Shown here one piece after another: positions 12,976 to 29,740 of a DNA stretch of 64,000 nucleotides. Source of the stretch: Vespa crabro (lineage: Eukaryota > Arthropoda > Insecta > Hymenoptera > Vespidae). Numbering within the stretch: position 1 is the stretch's first letter; each line of letters opens with the position of its first letter. The notes beneath the pieces were generated by a model that searched no databases, was not told where the DNA came from, and saw nothing but the letters and a program-made list of their open reading frames with translations. The position numbers were made by a program, and so were the translations under genes. The stretch is taken from the NCBI RefSeq assembly GCF_910589235.1, contig NW_025813595.1:2046001-2110000 (forward strand), given 5' to 3'.

Positions 12976-15400
12976 TCATTAATACTCACAATAATAACAA
13001 TAATAACGGTTATGAGAAGAATAATATTAATAATAATAACGATAATAATGATAATAACCAAATAATCGATAATAATAATTACAATAATAACGATAATAAC
13101 AATAATAATGATAATAATACTAATAATTATAACGATACTAACGATAATATTGATAATAATAATAATAGGATCGATAATAACGTTAATAGTAATAAGTATA
13201 AAATCGGTAGTAATGATATTAATGAAAATATCCATAATAATAATAAAAAATATAACAATACTAACGATAATAACAATAACAATAATAACAATAATTACGA
13301 TAATAATAATAGAAAAGATAATAATTCTAATAATTATAACTATAATAACGATAATAACGATAATAATAATAATATTAATAACGATAATTACGTTTATAAC
13401 GATAATAATAATAACAATAACATTAATAATAACGACAATATTCGTAATAACTGTATTAATAATAACAAAAATAACTATTAAAACGGTAATAACAATAATA
13501 ATAATAACAATAATGACGGTAATAACGATAATAATAATAAAATAATGACGATAATAACGGTAATATCGCGTAATAATAAATACAATAGTAACAATAGTAA
13601 TAATAGCAATAATAACGATGGTAAAGAAATGGAAGATAATGGTAATAATATTAAATACGAAATGAATGATAATAACGATAATATCGATATAAATAATACA
13701 TATAACAATAATAATTATAGTAATAATAAAAGTAATAACGATAATTAATATAATAGCGTTAATAATACAAGTAATAATAACAATAATATCATTATTAAAG
13801 ATAATGAAGATATGAACGATAATAATAATCATAATAATAACAATAATATTCATAATAATATTAACGATAATAACGGTAATGACGATAAAAAACATAATAA
13901 CGAAAATATGGATATTAATAAATTAGATAATATCGATTTCATCGAAAATAATAATAACAATAATAACGATAATAACAATAATAACGATAATAAGTATAAT
14001 AAAAATGATATTTACGAATATAACGATAAAAGAAATATTAATAATATCAATAATAAGGATAATAAGGATATCGTCGATAAAAATAATAACATTAATAATG
14101 ATAATATAGATATTAATATTATCAATATTAACGATAATAAGGATAATTTTAATAATAATAATATATACAATGTTAACAATAATAACGATAATAGCATAAT
14201 TAAAGTTTCTAATAATAACGATAATAACGTTGATATCGATAACAATAATAACAATATTAACGATAATATCGATAATAATAATAATGACAATTGCAACAAT
14301 AAAAAAGGTAATAACGATAATAATATAAACGATAATAACAATAATACTAATAATAATACTATCTATAATAACAATAATAATGATAATAATAATAATAATA
14401 ATAATAAAAATAATTACGATAATAAAGAAATTAACGATAATAATAATGATGATAATGACGATAATAGTAATAATAATAACGATTATAACTATATTATCGA
14501 ATATAATAAGATTTAAAATAAAGATAATAAAGATAAAAACGATATTAATAATAACAACAAAAACGATAATAACGATTATAATGATAATAACGATAATAAA
14601 AAAATAATAATATTAATGAGAAGAATAACGATGATACCGATAATAACGATAATAATAATAATAAATATAAATATAATATCGTTAATAAGGATAGTAATAA
14701 TAATAACAATAATAATGACTATAATATTGATAACAATAGTAACGATAAGGAGAAAAATTACGATAAAAATTATAACCATAAAATCGATAACAACGATAAT
14801 AACGGTTATATTAATAAATATAATATCGATTATAAGGATAATAAAGATAAGAACGATTATAATAATAACAATAATAACTATAATAACGATAGTAATAATA
14901 ATATATATATTGATATATATAGTAATATAGGATAAATGTATAGATAGTGTTTATAAGGACGATATTCAATAAAAACGATAATAAAGAAAATAACGATAAT
15001 AACGATAATAACGACAATAATAATTATAATAAAACGATAATAAAGACAATTTCGATTATAATAATAACGATAATAACACAATAGTTATAATAATAATAAC
15101 GATAATGACGATAATATCGATTAAAGTAATAACAATAAAATCGATAAAAAAGATAATAATAAAAATAATAACAAAAATAACGAGAATAACGTCAATAAAA
15201 ATTATATTATGTACGGTAATGACGATAAGAAAGAGGTTAACGTTAATAACGATAATATCGACAATAATAATAATAATAAGAATAATAACGATAACTACAA
15301 AAAGACGATAATAGTAATATTAATAATAATGAAAACAAGGATAATAACGATAACAACTATAATAATAATAACAAAGATAGTAATGATATGAACGATATTA
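12500..15400 (+). repeat. Long satellite duplication, pairs with 19.5-23.7 kb
   Basis: Anchors shared with the later copy: TAATCACCAG at 12,854/19,554; TATGAGAAGA at 13,011/19,712; ATGGAAGATAATGG at 13,629/20,825; ATGAGAAGAATAACGAT at 14,616/22,991; AGATAGTGTTTATAAGGAC at 14,942/23,326. Offset grows from 6.70 to 8.38 kb along the block, so the second copy carries about 1.7 kb of extra satellite. A third, more diverged relative of the ATGGAAGATAATG part is at 28,594. Confidence 0.8.
12931..12974. repeat. Pure (AAT)n tract
   Basis: About 44 bp of uninterrupted AAT triplets in an otherwise mixed 9-mer array; likely a site of recent slippage. Confidence 0.9.
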
Positions 15401-15769
15401 ACAATAATAACAATAATAAAGATTATTATAATACGATAATAACGATTACAGTAATAATAATAATATTGATAGTAACAAAAATTACGATAATGGTAAAAAT
15501 AATAATAATAATTTAAAAAAATAATAAAGATATTAACGATAACAACGATATTAATGCAAATAACAATAATATTTTCAATAATAATAAAAATAATAACGTT
15601 AATATCAATAATAATGAGAACTATAATAATGATAATAAAGTTAATAACTTTAATATGAATAACAATAATAATGATAACATCGATAATAACATTATTAATA
15701 ATAATAATAATTAATAATAAAAATATTATTATTAACAATAATAAAGATAACGACGACAATAGTGAAAAA

Positions 15770-16190
15770 ATATTAATAATAAAATAGAAAATAAGGTTAA
15801 AAACGATGACAACGATAATTATAATAACAATATTAACGATAATAAAGATAATAACGATTATACGGATTATAACAATAACGATAATGAGAATAATAACGAT
15901 ATTAATGATAGTAACTATAATAACGATTACAACAATAATAATGATAATAAAATTACGGTAATACCGATATTACAGATAATTACAATAATAAAAATAGTAA
16001 TAATAAAGATGATGACAATAATAACGATAGTAACGATTATAACGATAATAATATTAATAATTTTAACATAAATAACGTTAATAACGATAATTATTTTAAT
16101 AGAAGTAATAATAAGAATATTAACAATGTTTGCAATAATAATAGTGGTAGCAAATAAAGATAGTAAGGATAATAATAGTGGTAAAAATTA
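15770..16190 (+). repeat. TACGGATTAT + CAATGTTTGCAA module
   Basis: A satellite module of about 0.4 kb recognised by ordered departures from the 9-mer: an AATAGAAAATAAG stretch, TACGGATTAT (15,861), TTATTTTAATAGAAG, and CAATGTTTGCAA (16,124). The two main markers are 263 bp apart. The same order and near-same spacing are found at 30.5-30.95, 47.56-48.02 and 55.3-55.7 kb. Confidence 0.75.
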
Positions 16191-18199
16191 AAGTAATAAC
16201 AGTAACAACGATAATAACAATAATAAGGATAATAATAATAACGATAATAACGATAGTAGTAATAATAATATCGATAGTAACAATAATGACGATAATAACG
16301 AAAATGACGATAATAACGATAATAATATTAAAATTAATAACGATAATTACGTTAATAGAGATAATAATATTAACAATATTAACGATAACAACGACAATAA
16401 GGATAATAGTAATAACGATAATAACGACAATAATAATTTTAAAAATATTGACAAAAACGGTAATAACAATAATAATAATAATAGTAATAATAATGAAAAC
16501 GAAAATAACGATAATTACGATATTAATAATGATAATAATAAAATTAATAACGATAATTACGTTAATAAAGATAATAATATTAACAATAATAACGATAACA
16601 ACGATAATAAGGATAATAGCAATAACGATATAACGACAATAATAATTTTAAAAATATTGATAAAAACGATAATAACAATAATAATAATAATAGTAATAAT
16701 AATGAAAACGATAAAAACGATAATTGCGATATTAATAATGATAATAATAACAATAATAAAGATAATAACGGAAATAATAATAATAATAATATTAATAATA
16801 ATAATAATATTAATTACAATAATAAAGATAATAATGACAATAATAATACGAATAATATTAATAATAATAATAATATCAATAATAACGAAAAGAACGCTAA
16901 AAATAATAGTCATAATATCTATAATGACACTAATAACGGTAACAACAACAATAATATATACGAAAATATCGAAAATATTGATAATGATATTAACATTAAT
17001 AAGAATAATAACAATAATAATGATAATAATAACAATAATATTAATAAAAATAATAACGATAATAACGATAATAACGACAATATCGATAATTGCGATAATA
17101 AAGATTATAATAAAAATTAACGATAAAAACGATAATATTAGTAATATTAATGACGATAATAACGATATTTACGATAATAATAATAATAATAATAAATATA
17201 ACAACGATATTAACGATAATAACTATAATTGAAATAACGATAATTACGATAATAACGATATTAATGATAATAACAACAACAATAATAACAGTAATAATAA
17301 TTAAAACGATAATAACGATTATAATAATAATAAAAATAACAATAATAGAGATAATAACGACAATAATAATTATAATAATAATAATAATAATAATATCGAA
17401 AATATCGATAATAACGATAATAATAATATTATTAATTACAACAATGACAATAATAACGATGTTAAGGATAATAATAAATACGATAAAGTCGATAATATCG
17501 ACAATAGTATTAACAATATTAATGATATCGATAATAATATTAACAATATTAACAATAATATCCATAATAATAATAACATTATTAACGATAATATATATAA
17601 AAATTATAAAAATAATAGTAATAACAGTAATAACAATAATACCGATAATAACGATGATAATAATAATAACGATAATAAGGATAATAACCACAATAATAGT
17701 ATTAATAATAAAGATAACATCGATTTTAACGATAATAATGACAGTAATAATAACAATAATAACGATAATAACCATAACAATTATAATACCGATAATAGCG
17801 ATAATAACAATTTAAATCCTATTAACGATATTAATATTTCTAATAATAGCAATAATAATGATAATAACGATAATAACAATAATAATAGTAGTAATAATAA
17901 CAATTATTACACTAATAACGTTTAAAACGATAATAACGATAATAATAGTTTAATAATAACAATCATAACAATAATAGCGATAATAAGGTTACTAACGATA
18001 ATATCTATAATTATAATAACCGTATTAACAATATTAACGATATTATCAACCATAACAATAACGACAATAACGATAATATCGATAATAATAACAACATTAT
18101 TAACGTTAACATCGAAAATAATAATAATAATAATAACGATTATATCGACAAAAATAATAACAATAATAAAATTAATAATTTTAATAACGATAATAATAA

Positions 18200-18600
18200 A
18201 ATTATTATTAATAACAATAATAAAGATAAAAACGATAAAAAAATAATAACTTTAATAACGATAATAGTAACATTATTACTAATAATAATAATAACGATAA
18301 TAACGAAAATAATGATAATAACGATTATAATAACAACGACAGTATCGATAATAGTATTAATATTAATAATGATAATTATGATATTTACGATTATTATAAT
18401 AACAATAATAATGAAAAGGACGATCTATAATAACCATATTAATAATTACGACAATAACTATAATTACGATGTAACGATAATAATAACGATAATATTGATA
18501 ATAATAATAATAATATTAATGGCAATAATATCGATAATGTAGATAATAACGATAATAACGATATTTACGATAATAATTATCAGAATAATAAAAGATAATA
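18200..18600 (+). repeat. Satellite duplication, pairs with 55.96-56.25 kb
   Basis: ATTATTATTAATAACAATAA, then AACGATAAAAAAATAATAAC (18,231 and 55,991), then ACATTATTACTAATA occur in the same order at an offset of 37.76 kb. Further shared spelling follows through the AATATTGATAATAATAATAA stretch. Direct orientation, diverged. Confidence 0.65.
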
Positions 18601-19499
18601 ACGATAGCAACAATAATAACGATAATAATAATAACGATATCAATGATAATAACGATAATGACGATAATAATAATAGTAATAATAGCGATAACATCGTTAA
18701 TAACAATAATCGTAAAAATAACGATAATAGTGGTAATAGCGATGAAAACGATAATAATAATAATAGTAATAACGATAATAACGATATTGACGAAAATAAG
18801 GATAATAATAATAGCAATAATAACAATAATAGCGATATTGATGATAATAAGAATAATAAAGATAGTAACAATAATAATAGTAGTAATAATAATGTTAGTA
18901 ATGTTATTAAAGATAATAACGATAATAATAAAAATAATAATAACAATAATAACGATAATAATGATTACAATCATAATAACTACAATAATGATATTAACAA
19001 TAAGAATAAAAGTAATAATAAAGACATTAACGTTATGAACGATAATAATGATAATAACGATACTAAAAAGAATAATAATAACATTAATAACGATAATAAC
19101 GATTATAATCATAATAACTATAATAATGATATTAACAATAAGAATAAAAGCAATTATAAAGACATTAAAGTTATGAACGATAATAACGATAATAATATTA
19201 ACAATACTAACGATAATAACTATATTAAAAATAACAATAATATATGATAACAAAGATAAAAACAACAATAATAATAGAAAAACATACGAAAATAACGATA
19301 ATAACGATAATATCCAAAATAACGTTAATAATTCTAGTAGTAATAACTATAATAACGATAATAACTATTTTTATGAAAACAATAGTAACGATAAAATCGA
19401 TAATGTCGATTATAATAATAATAACAAATAATGATAATAACGATAATAACGGTAATTACGATAATAATAATAGTAATAATATTAGTAATAATACTAATG

Positions 19500-22400
19500 A
19501 TAATTAAAATAATAACGATAATAATAATAATAATAATAAAAATATTAAAATTATAATCACCAGAATAATAACAATAATACCGGTTATGATAAGAATAACA
19601 TTAATAATAATAACGAAACAATAATAATAATTATAATTATAATTATAATAACAATAATAATAATAATAATAATAATATCATTAATACTCACAAAAATAAC
19701 AATAATAACGGTTATGAGAAGAATAATATTAATAATAATAAAGATAATAATGATAATAACGAAATGTTCGATAAGAATAATTACAATAATAACGATAATA
19801 TCTCTAATAATGATAATAATACTAATAATTATAACGTTAATAACAATAATATCGATAATAATATTATTAATAATAGCGATAATAACGTTAATAGTAATAA
19901 GTATATATAGATAGTAATGATATTAATCAAAATATCCATAATAATAATAATAAATATAACAATACTAACGATAATAACAAATAACAATAATAACATTTAT
20001 AACGATTATTAATATAATAACGATAATAGTAAGAATAATAATAATATCGAAAATATGGTTAATTACGAAAATAACGGTAATAACGATAATAACTACAAAA
20101 ACGACAATAATAATAATAATAATAAAGATAATAATGATAATAACGATAATAGCGATTATAAAAAATTTAACAATAAAGATAACAAAGATATTAATAAATA
20201 ATAATAATAATAACAATTATAGCTATAATAAAAATAATAACGATAATAACGATAATAATAATAACACTAATAACAATAATATCGACCTTAACGATAATTA
20301 CGATAATAATAATAACAATTATAATGATAATAAAGATAATCACAATAATATTAATAGTAATAATAATAATGATAACAATAATAAGGATAATAGCAATAAT
20401 AATAATAACCAAGTTAACGATTATATTGATTATAAAGATAATGATAGTAACGATAATAATAATTATAATAATAACTATAATTACGATAAAAATAATAGAA
20501 AAGATAATAATACTAATGATTATAACCATTATAACGATAATAACGATAATAATAATAAACTTAATGACGATAATAACGTTTATAACGATAATAATAATAA
20601 CAATAACATTGATAATAACGACAATAATCATAATTACTGTAATAATAATAACAAATATATCTATTAAAACGATAATAACAATAATAATATTAACAATAAT
20701 GACGATAATAACGGTAATAACGATAGTAATAATAATAGTAATCACGATATTAACGGTGATAACGCGAAATAATAAATGCAACAGTAACAGTAGTAATAAT
20801 AGCAATAATAACGCTGGTAAAGAAATGGAAGATAATGGTAATAATATTAATTACGAAATTAAGGATAATAACGAGAATAACGATATAAATAATATAAAAA
20901 ATAATAATAATTATAATAATAATAAAAATAATAACGATAATAAATATAATAACGTTAATAATAAAAGTAATAATAACAATAATATCATTATTAAAGATAA
21001 TAAAGATAAGAACGATAATAATAATCATAATAATAACAATAATATTCATAACAATATTGACGATAATAACGGTAATGACGATAGTAATAATAACGATAAT
21101 TACAATAATATCGATAATAATATTAACAATAATAACGATCATAAGCATAATAGGAATAATAATAACATGTATAATGATTATAACTATAAGAATAATACAA
21201 AGAAAAATAATAACAATATTAACGATAATAACAATAATAATAATATCAATAATAACAAAAGTAGTAATAACGATAATATCGATAATAATGTCAATAAAGA
21301 TAAAAATAATAATAATAACAATAATAACAATAATAACGATAGTAATAATAACGAAAAAAATTATAAAAGCGGTAATAATAATAACAATAATAACGATAAT
21401 AGCGATAACAATGATAACGATAATAAAGATAATATCGATAATAATAACAACAATATTAACGAAAGTAACCTTAATAATAATAATAGTAATAACGATAAAA
21501 ACGATAATAACGATAATAAAGATAATAATACTAATGGTATTAACGATAATAGTAATAATTATAATAACGATAAGAACGACAATAAAGATAATAATAATAA
21601 TAATAACAATAACGAAAATAAGGATAATAACGATTATAATAATAATAATAATAACGAAAATAAGGATAATAATGATGACAACGAAAATAATAATAAGAAA
21701 AATAGCGATAATAACGATTTTAACGATAATAAGGATAATAATAATAATTAAAATAACGATAGAAACGGTAAAAACGATAATAACGAAAATAACGATGATA
21801 ACGATATTAACGATAATAATAATTATCAGAATAACGATGATAACGATAATATCGATAATAATAAAAATAATAATAATAATAATGATCGTAATGATAATAA
21901 AGATTATAATAGCAGAAATGATAATAATAGCGATAATAACGATAATTACTTTAATAATAATAACAATAACAAAGTTAATACCGATATTGACATTAATAAC
22001 AATAATAATAATAGCAACAATAACGATAATTAAGAAAATAAAAATTATAATTAAAACGATATTAAGGATAAGAACGATATCATCAATAATATTAATAAGA
22101 AAAATAAAGATAATATCGATTATATGAATAAAAATATTAACAATTATATAGATAAGTATAATAATCATATTAACAATAATAACGATAATAACTATATTAA
22201 CGATAATAAGGATAATAAAAATATCGTCGATAATAATAATAACAATAATAATGATAATATAGATATTAATATTATCAATATTAACGATAATAAGGATAAT
22301 TTTAATAATAATAATAACGATAATATCGGTTTTAACGATATATATAATAACAATAATAACGATATTAACGATAATGACGATAATAACAGTAATAATAATA

Positions 22401-23700
22401 ATAAAAATAAAGATAATAACGAAATTAATGGAATTAACGATAATAATTATAAAATAATAACGATAATAACGATAATAATAACAATATTAACAATAATAAC
22501 GATAATAGCGATAACAACTTTAATAATTTTAGTAATTATAACAATAATAATATTACTAACGAAGATAACGATATCAAAGATTCTAATAATAACGATAATA
22601 ACGTTGATATCGTTAATAATAATAACAATATTAACGATAATATCGATAATAATAATAATGACAATAACAACAACAAAAAGGTAATAACGACAATAATATA
22701 CACGATAATAACAATAATACTAATAATAATACTATCTATAATAACAAATAATAATTATAAAAATTATAATAATAATAATAAAAATAATTACGATAATAAA
22801 GAAATTAACGATAATAATAATGATGATAATGAAGATAACAGTAATAATAATAATAACTATTATAACGATATTATCGATTATAATAAGATTTATATTAGAG
22901 ATAATATAGAAAAAGCGATATTAATAATAACAGTAAAAACGATAATAACGATAATATTGATAATAACGATAATAAAAAATAATAATATTAATGAGAAGAA
23001 TAACGATCATACCGATAATAACGGTAAAAATAATAATAAATATAAATATAATATCGTTAATAAGGATAGTAATAATAATAATAATAATAATGACTATAAT
23101 AATGATAACATTAATAACTATAAGGAGAAAAATAACGATAAAAATTATAACTATAAAATCAATAACAACGATAATAACGGCAATATTAATAATAATAATA
23201 TCGAATATAATGATAATAAAGATAAGAACGATTATAATAATAACAATAATAACAATAATAACTATAATAACGATAGTAATAATAATATATATATTGATAT
23301 ATATAGTAATATATGATAAATATACAGATAGTGTTTATAAGGACGATATTAAATAAAAACGATAATAATGAAAATAACGATAATAACGATAATAACGACA
23401 ATAATATTAATAATAAAACGAAAATAAAGACAATTTCGATTATAATAATAACGATAATAACACAATAGTTATAATAATAATAACGATAATACCGATAATA
23501 TCGAATAAAGTAATAACAATAAAATCGATAATAAACATAATAAAACAATACTAACAAAAATAACGAAAATAACGTGAACAAAAATTATAGTACGTACGAT
23601 AATAACGATAAGAAAGAGATTAACGGTAATAATGATAATAACGAAAATAACGATAATCACGATGACAACGATAATAATAATAACAATAATAATGATACTA
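19500..23700 (+). repeat. Second copy of the 12.5-15.4 kb satellite block
   Basis: Direct, diverged duplicate of 12,500-15,400 by five ordered anchors (listed there), about 1.7 kb longer. The shared GATAAGAAAGAG stretch at about 15,225 and 23,607 carries the homology to its right end. It also holds AATTACGAAAATAACGG at about 20,060, a marker shared with 33.3, 51.9, 60.6 and 61.3 kb. Confidence 0.8.
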
Positions 23701-24249
23701 CGTTAATAATCGTAGTAGTAATAACAATAATAACGATAAGAACTATATTTACGGTAAAAATAGTAACGATAATAACGTTAATATCGATAATAATAATAAC
23801 AATATTAACGATAACAACGATAAGAGTAATAATAGAAAGTGATAATAACGATAATATTGATAATAACGATAATAATAATACGATAATAACGTCAAGACCA
23901 ATAATAATAACAACGATAACAACGATAATGATAATATTAACAATAATATCGATAACTACTATCATTCCAAAAAAACAGTACTAACGATAATAACGATAAT
24001 AACGGTAATAATTATAACAATAATGACGATAATAACGATAATTACGATAATAATTATAATAACGATAATTATAACAATAATAACGATGGGAAAGATTATG
24101 AAGATAATAATAATAACAATTATTACGACAATAATAATAAGAATAATAAAGATAATAACGATATTAGCGATAATAATAACAATAATAATAAAGATAATGA
24201 CGATATTGACCATAATAACAATAATTGTGATAATTACAATAATAATATT

Positions 24250-25850
24250 AACAGCAATAACCATATTACCGATAATAACGATAATATCGGTATAATTATA
24301 ATAATATAATAGATAATTGCGTTATTAGAAATAATAATAATAACAATAATAACGATAATGACGATATTAACGAAAATACTATTAGCCATAATAACGAAAA
24401 TAATAATAATAAGAATAACGATAATAACGATAATAACGTTAATAATAATAGTAGTAATAACAATAATAACGATAATAACAAAAATAACGTTAATAATAGT
24501 AACGATAATAACGTTAAAATCGAAAAAAGTAATAACAAAATTAACGATTATCACAATAATAATAATAATAAAAATAATAATAACGATAACATAGATAATA
24601 ACGATATTAGTAATAACGATATTTTCGGCAATAGTGCTAATAATAATAACGTTAATAACGATATTAACGATATCAATAATAACAATAATAACGATAATAA
24701 TAATAATATTAATAACGATAATTACATTAACAACGATAATAGTAATAATGACGTTAATAGTAATAATCATAATAAAGAAATTAGCGATAATGTCAACAAT
24801 AATAATTATAATAGTAACCATAATAAAGATAATAAAAATAATAACTATAATATCGAAAATAACAATGAAAATAATAGTAATAATGGATACATTAAAGTTA
24901 GTAAGGATAATGACGATTATAATATTAATAATAATAACGATAAATACTATAATAGCGACAATATTATTAATAATATTAACGTTAATAGGTATAATTACTA
25001 TATTAAAGTTAATGGTAATAACAATAGTAACGATAATATTGATAATAACGATAATAACAAAAAAAATAGTATGAATAATTACATTAATAACAATAATAGG
25101 CATAAAAACGATTTTAACGAAAATAATAATAACGATAATAACAGTAATATCGATAATATTAATATCAATATTTGCGATAATTTCAATATTATTAATTACA
25201 ATAATAACAATAGTAACGATCATAAAGATATTAGCGAATATAATAATAACGATAATACCGATATTAATAATATTAATATTAATGATACTAACAATAATAA
25301 TGATAACGATGTTTTTTATAGTAATAATAATAACGAATATAACGTTACTAACGATATTAATGATAATAACGATAATAACGATAATAAAAGGAACAGTAAC
25401 AACGATATTAACGAAAATATTAATAACAATTGTAACGTTAACAACGATAATAAAAATAATAATAATAATAATAACGATAGTAGAGATAATAACAATAACA
25501 ATAATTACAATAATAGTGATAATAACGATTATAATAATAATATTAACGATAATATCAGTCATAATACTAATAATAACGATAATAACGATAATAATAATAA
25601 TCGTATTAAAGATGATAACGATAATAACGATTATGACATTAAAATTATTATTGATAATAACGTCAATAGTAATAATAATAATAACTGTAATATAGATATT
25701 AATAATAATAATAATAATAATAATAAAGATAATAACGATATTAACGATAATAACGATAATACCACTAATAACTATAATAACGACAAGAATAATAATAAAA
25801 TATCTATAGTAACAATAATAACGATAATGACGATAACAACGATAATAACA
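24250..25850 (+). repeat. Second copy of the 9.06-10.2 kb satellite block
   Basis: Direct duplicate of 9,060-10,200 (anchors ATTGTAACGTTAACAACG and AATAACGTCAATAG). Its left part also matches 56.57-56.65 kb through ATCGGTATAATTA and CGTTATTAGAAATAATAA (24,288 versus about 56,577), so pieces of this block occur in at least three places. Confidence 0.65.
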
Positions 25851-25999
25851 TTAATAATATTAATAATAATAACGAAAGTAAATATAATAACGATGCCATC
25901 GATAATAATAATAAAAATAAGAATGAAAATAATGAAAATAACGATAATAACTATAATAAGGATACCAAATATAATAACAATAATAATAATAATAATAAA

Positions 26000-28200
26000 A
26001 AAGGTATTAACAATATTAACGATAATAGCGATAATAATAACACAATAATAACGATAATATCGATTATAATGATAATAAAGATAATAATAATAACATTAAT
26101 AACGATAATAACGTTATTAAAGATAATAATAATAAAAATTATAACGATAATATAGATAATAGTCATAACAATTTTAAAGATAATATCGATAATAATAGTA
26201 ATAATGGTAACAATAATAACTATAATAACGATAATAAAGATAATAATACTATCGATAAAAACGAGAATAGTAATAATAATAATAATAATATTTACGAAAT
26301 TATCGATAAAAGTAATAATAATAATAACAATAAATACGATAATAAAGAAAATAACGATAGTAACAATGACGATAATAAAAATAATAGTAATTACAAAAAT
26401 ATATATGTAGTAACAATAATAATGATAATTACGACAATTGTAATAATAATAATAAGGATAATAACGATATTGCCGATAATAATTATAATTAAAAATATAA
26501 TGACAATATTAATGATAATAACAATAATAGTGATAATATCGATAATAATAATAATAATTACAATAATAACGATAATTACAATAATAATAAAAACAATGAT
26601 AACGGTGAGAACGATAATGAGGATTATAATAAAAACAATATAACTATATTACGATAACAACGTATAATAATAATAACGATATTAACGGAAAAAACCATAA
26701 TAATAACAATTATAAAGATACTAACGATTATAATGATAGTAACGATAATAATAATATTAATAAGAATAATAACGATAATAACGTTATGATCAATAATAAT
26801 ATTAACAAAAGTATCTATAACAATGATAATAACGATAATTATAATAGTTATATTTCCAAAATAAGGATTATAACGAAAGAACGTCAATTATAGTAACAAT
26901 AAAAACAAATAATAATGATAATAATGATAGTAATAATATTAATAAGACCGATAATAATAATAATATCCATAATAATAGAAGTAATAATAACAAAAATAAC
27001 AAAAATAACGATATTGACGATAACAATAATAACGATAATAACGATAATATCGATAATTATAATAACCATAATGAAGATATTTCTAATAATAATTATAACG
27101 ATAATAACGGTAATAACGATAATAATAATAACAATTATAAAGATAATAACGAAAATAACGATAATAACGTTAATAACGACAATTATTATAATTACAATAA
27201 CAATATAAACGATAATATCGATATAATAATAACGATAATAACGATAAAAAGATAATAATAATAATATTATTGACGATAATAACGGTAATTACTCATAATG
27301 ATAATTATCATAATAACAATAGTAATAATTACAATAATAACGATGATATCGATTATGACTATAATAGAAATAATATAATTAAATATATTGAGGATAATAA
27401 CGATAACATCGATCATAATAACAATAATATCGTTAATAACTTCAATAACGATAATAACAATAATTATATAACAATAATAAAGATAATAACGATAATAACA
27501 GTAAACATATTAATAATAATAACAATATTAACAATAATATCGATAAAAACGATTTCAATGATAATAATTAAACGATAATAATAATAACAACGTTAACGAT
27601 AATGTCGGTAATAATAATAAAAATAATAACGATAACAATGATAATAACGATAATAATAATTATAATAATAAAAAAAAATAATAATTATAAAAATAATTGC
27701 GATTATAATTATAATAACGATAATAAAAAGAATATTAATGAAAATAATAATGATAATAACAATGGTAACGATAATAATAATAATAATAATAAGGATGACA
27801 ACGCTATTACCGATAATATAGATAATAATAATAATAATAGAAACAATAATAACGACAAAACGATAATAACTATAAACTAATATCGATAATAGCGATAATA
27901 GTAATAATAATAATATCGATAGTATCAATGAAAACGAAAATAACTATATTAATATTAATAATAATAATAATAATATTTATAATAACGAAAATAACTGTAG
28001 TAATGATAATAACGTTAATAACGTTAAAGACGATAAAAATTATAAAAATAATAACGTTAATAACGATAATAACGACAATAGTAATAATAATAATAACAAC
28101 GATTATTACGATAATAACGATATAAACAGTAGGAATAATAACAATAAAAACAATAATAACAATAATAACGATAATAACGATACTGCTGATAATAATAATA
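26000..28200 (+). repeat. Long satellite duplication, pairs with 48.8-50.9 kb
   Basis: Ordered anchors: ATTAATAAGACCGATAATA (ACCG at 26,947 and 49,591; offset 22,644), ATTGCGATTATAATTATAAT (27,696 and 50,400; offset 22,704) and CAGTAGGAATAA (28,126 and 50,868; offset 22,742). The offset drifts by only about 100 bp over more than 1 kb, so this is one colinear duplication with few length changes. Confidence 0.8.
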
Positions 28201-28859
28201 ATATTGGTTATAACGCTATAAACGATAATTATGATAATAATAATAAAATCAATAAATATAATAACGATAATAATTATTATAATAATAAGTATAATAACGG
28301 AAATAGTAATACAAACGATAATAAAACTAATGATTATAACCATAATAACGATAAAAACGATAATAATAAAAACATTAATAACGATAATAACGTTTATAAT
28401 GATAATAATAATAACAATAAAATTGATATTAACGACAATAATTATAATGACTATAATAATAATAACAAAAATAACTATTAAAACGGTTATAACAATAATA
28501 ATAATAATAATGACGATAATAACGTTAATAACGCGTAATAATAACTATAATAATAACAATAGTTATAATAGCAATAAAAGCGATTGTAACGATATGGAAG
28601 ATAATGATAATAATATTAATAACAATATTAAGGATAATAGCGATAACATCAATAATAATAAAAACATAAATATTGATAATAACGATAATATCTATAATAA
28701 CGATACTAAAAATAACAATAATAAATATAATAATAGAAATAACGATTACAACGATAATTAAAATTACATTAAAGACGATAATTATGATAATTACGTTAAT
28801 AATGAAAAGAATATAAACAATAACATTAATAACGAAAAAATTATAATAACAATAATAAA

Positions 28860-29740
28860 AATTAAAATAACGATAACAACGATAAAAAGGAAAGTAAATA
28901 TAATAACAATGATATTAATAACGTTAAAAACAATAATAAACTTAATAAAGATAATAATAGCGAGAGCAATAACAATAAAACGATAATAATAATAAAATTA
29001 ATAACGCCAATTACGATAACAACGAAAATAATAACATTAATAATAACTATAATTACGATAATAACGATAATAATTGTCGTAATAATAATAATAATAACGA
29101 TAATAACGTTAATAACGAAAACAACGATTATAATAGTAACGATAATATCAATAATATCGATAATAATAATAACACTACTAACGATAATATCTATAAAAAT
29201 AATAATAATAACAATCATAACGAAATTTACGATAATAACGATAATAACGATAATAGCAATAATAATAATATTGTTAACACTGATAATAACGATATTAACG
29301 ATATTAACGATTATAATAAAAACTATATTAACGAAAATAAAGATAATAAAGGGAATAACGATAATAATACTAATAATAACAGCAATAATATCTATAATTA
29401 CGATAATAACGATAATAACGGTCATAACAGTAATAATAGTAGTAATAATAACGATGATGTCAACTTTAATTATAATAATGATATTAATAATAATAAAAAT
29501 AACAAAAATAACGATATTAACGACAATAATAGTAGTAATAATAAGAATAATATCAATAATAACGATAATGATGTTAGCGATAATAATATTAACGACAATG
29601 ATTATAATAATAATAAAAATTCTAACGATATAAGCAATAATAATAATAGTAATAGTAATAATAAATGCAATAATATCGATAAAAATGATAATTATAATAA
29701 CAATAATAACGACAATAACGATAATGGCGAATAACAATAA
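28860..29740 (+). repeat. Satellite duplication, pairs with 34.8-35.65 kb
   Basis: Right edges share GCGAATAACAATAATAATAA at 29,727 and 35,641 (offset 5,914). Inward there is a common ATAACTATAATTACGATAA stretch (about 29,042 and 35,140). The minus-strand conceptual translations begin with the same MLFAII and stay similar for over 100 codons; this reflects duplication, not coding. Confidence 0.7.
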
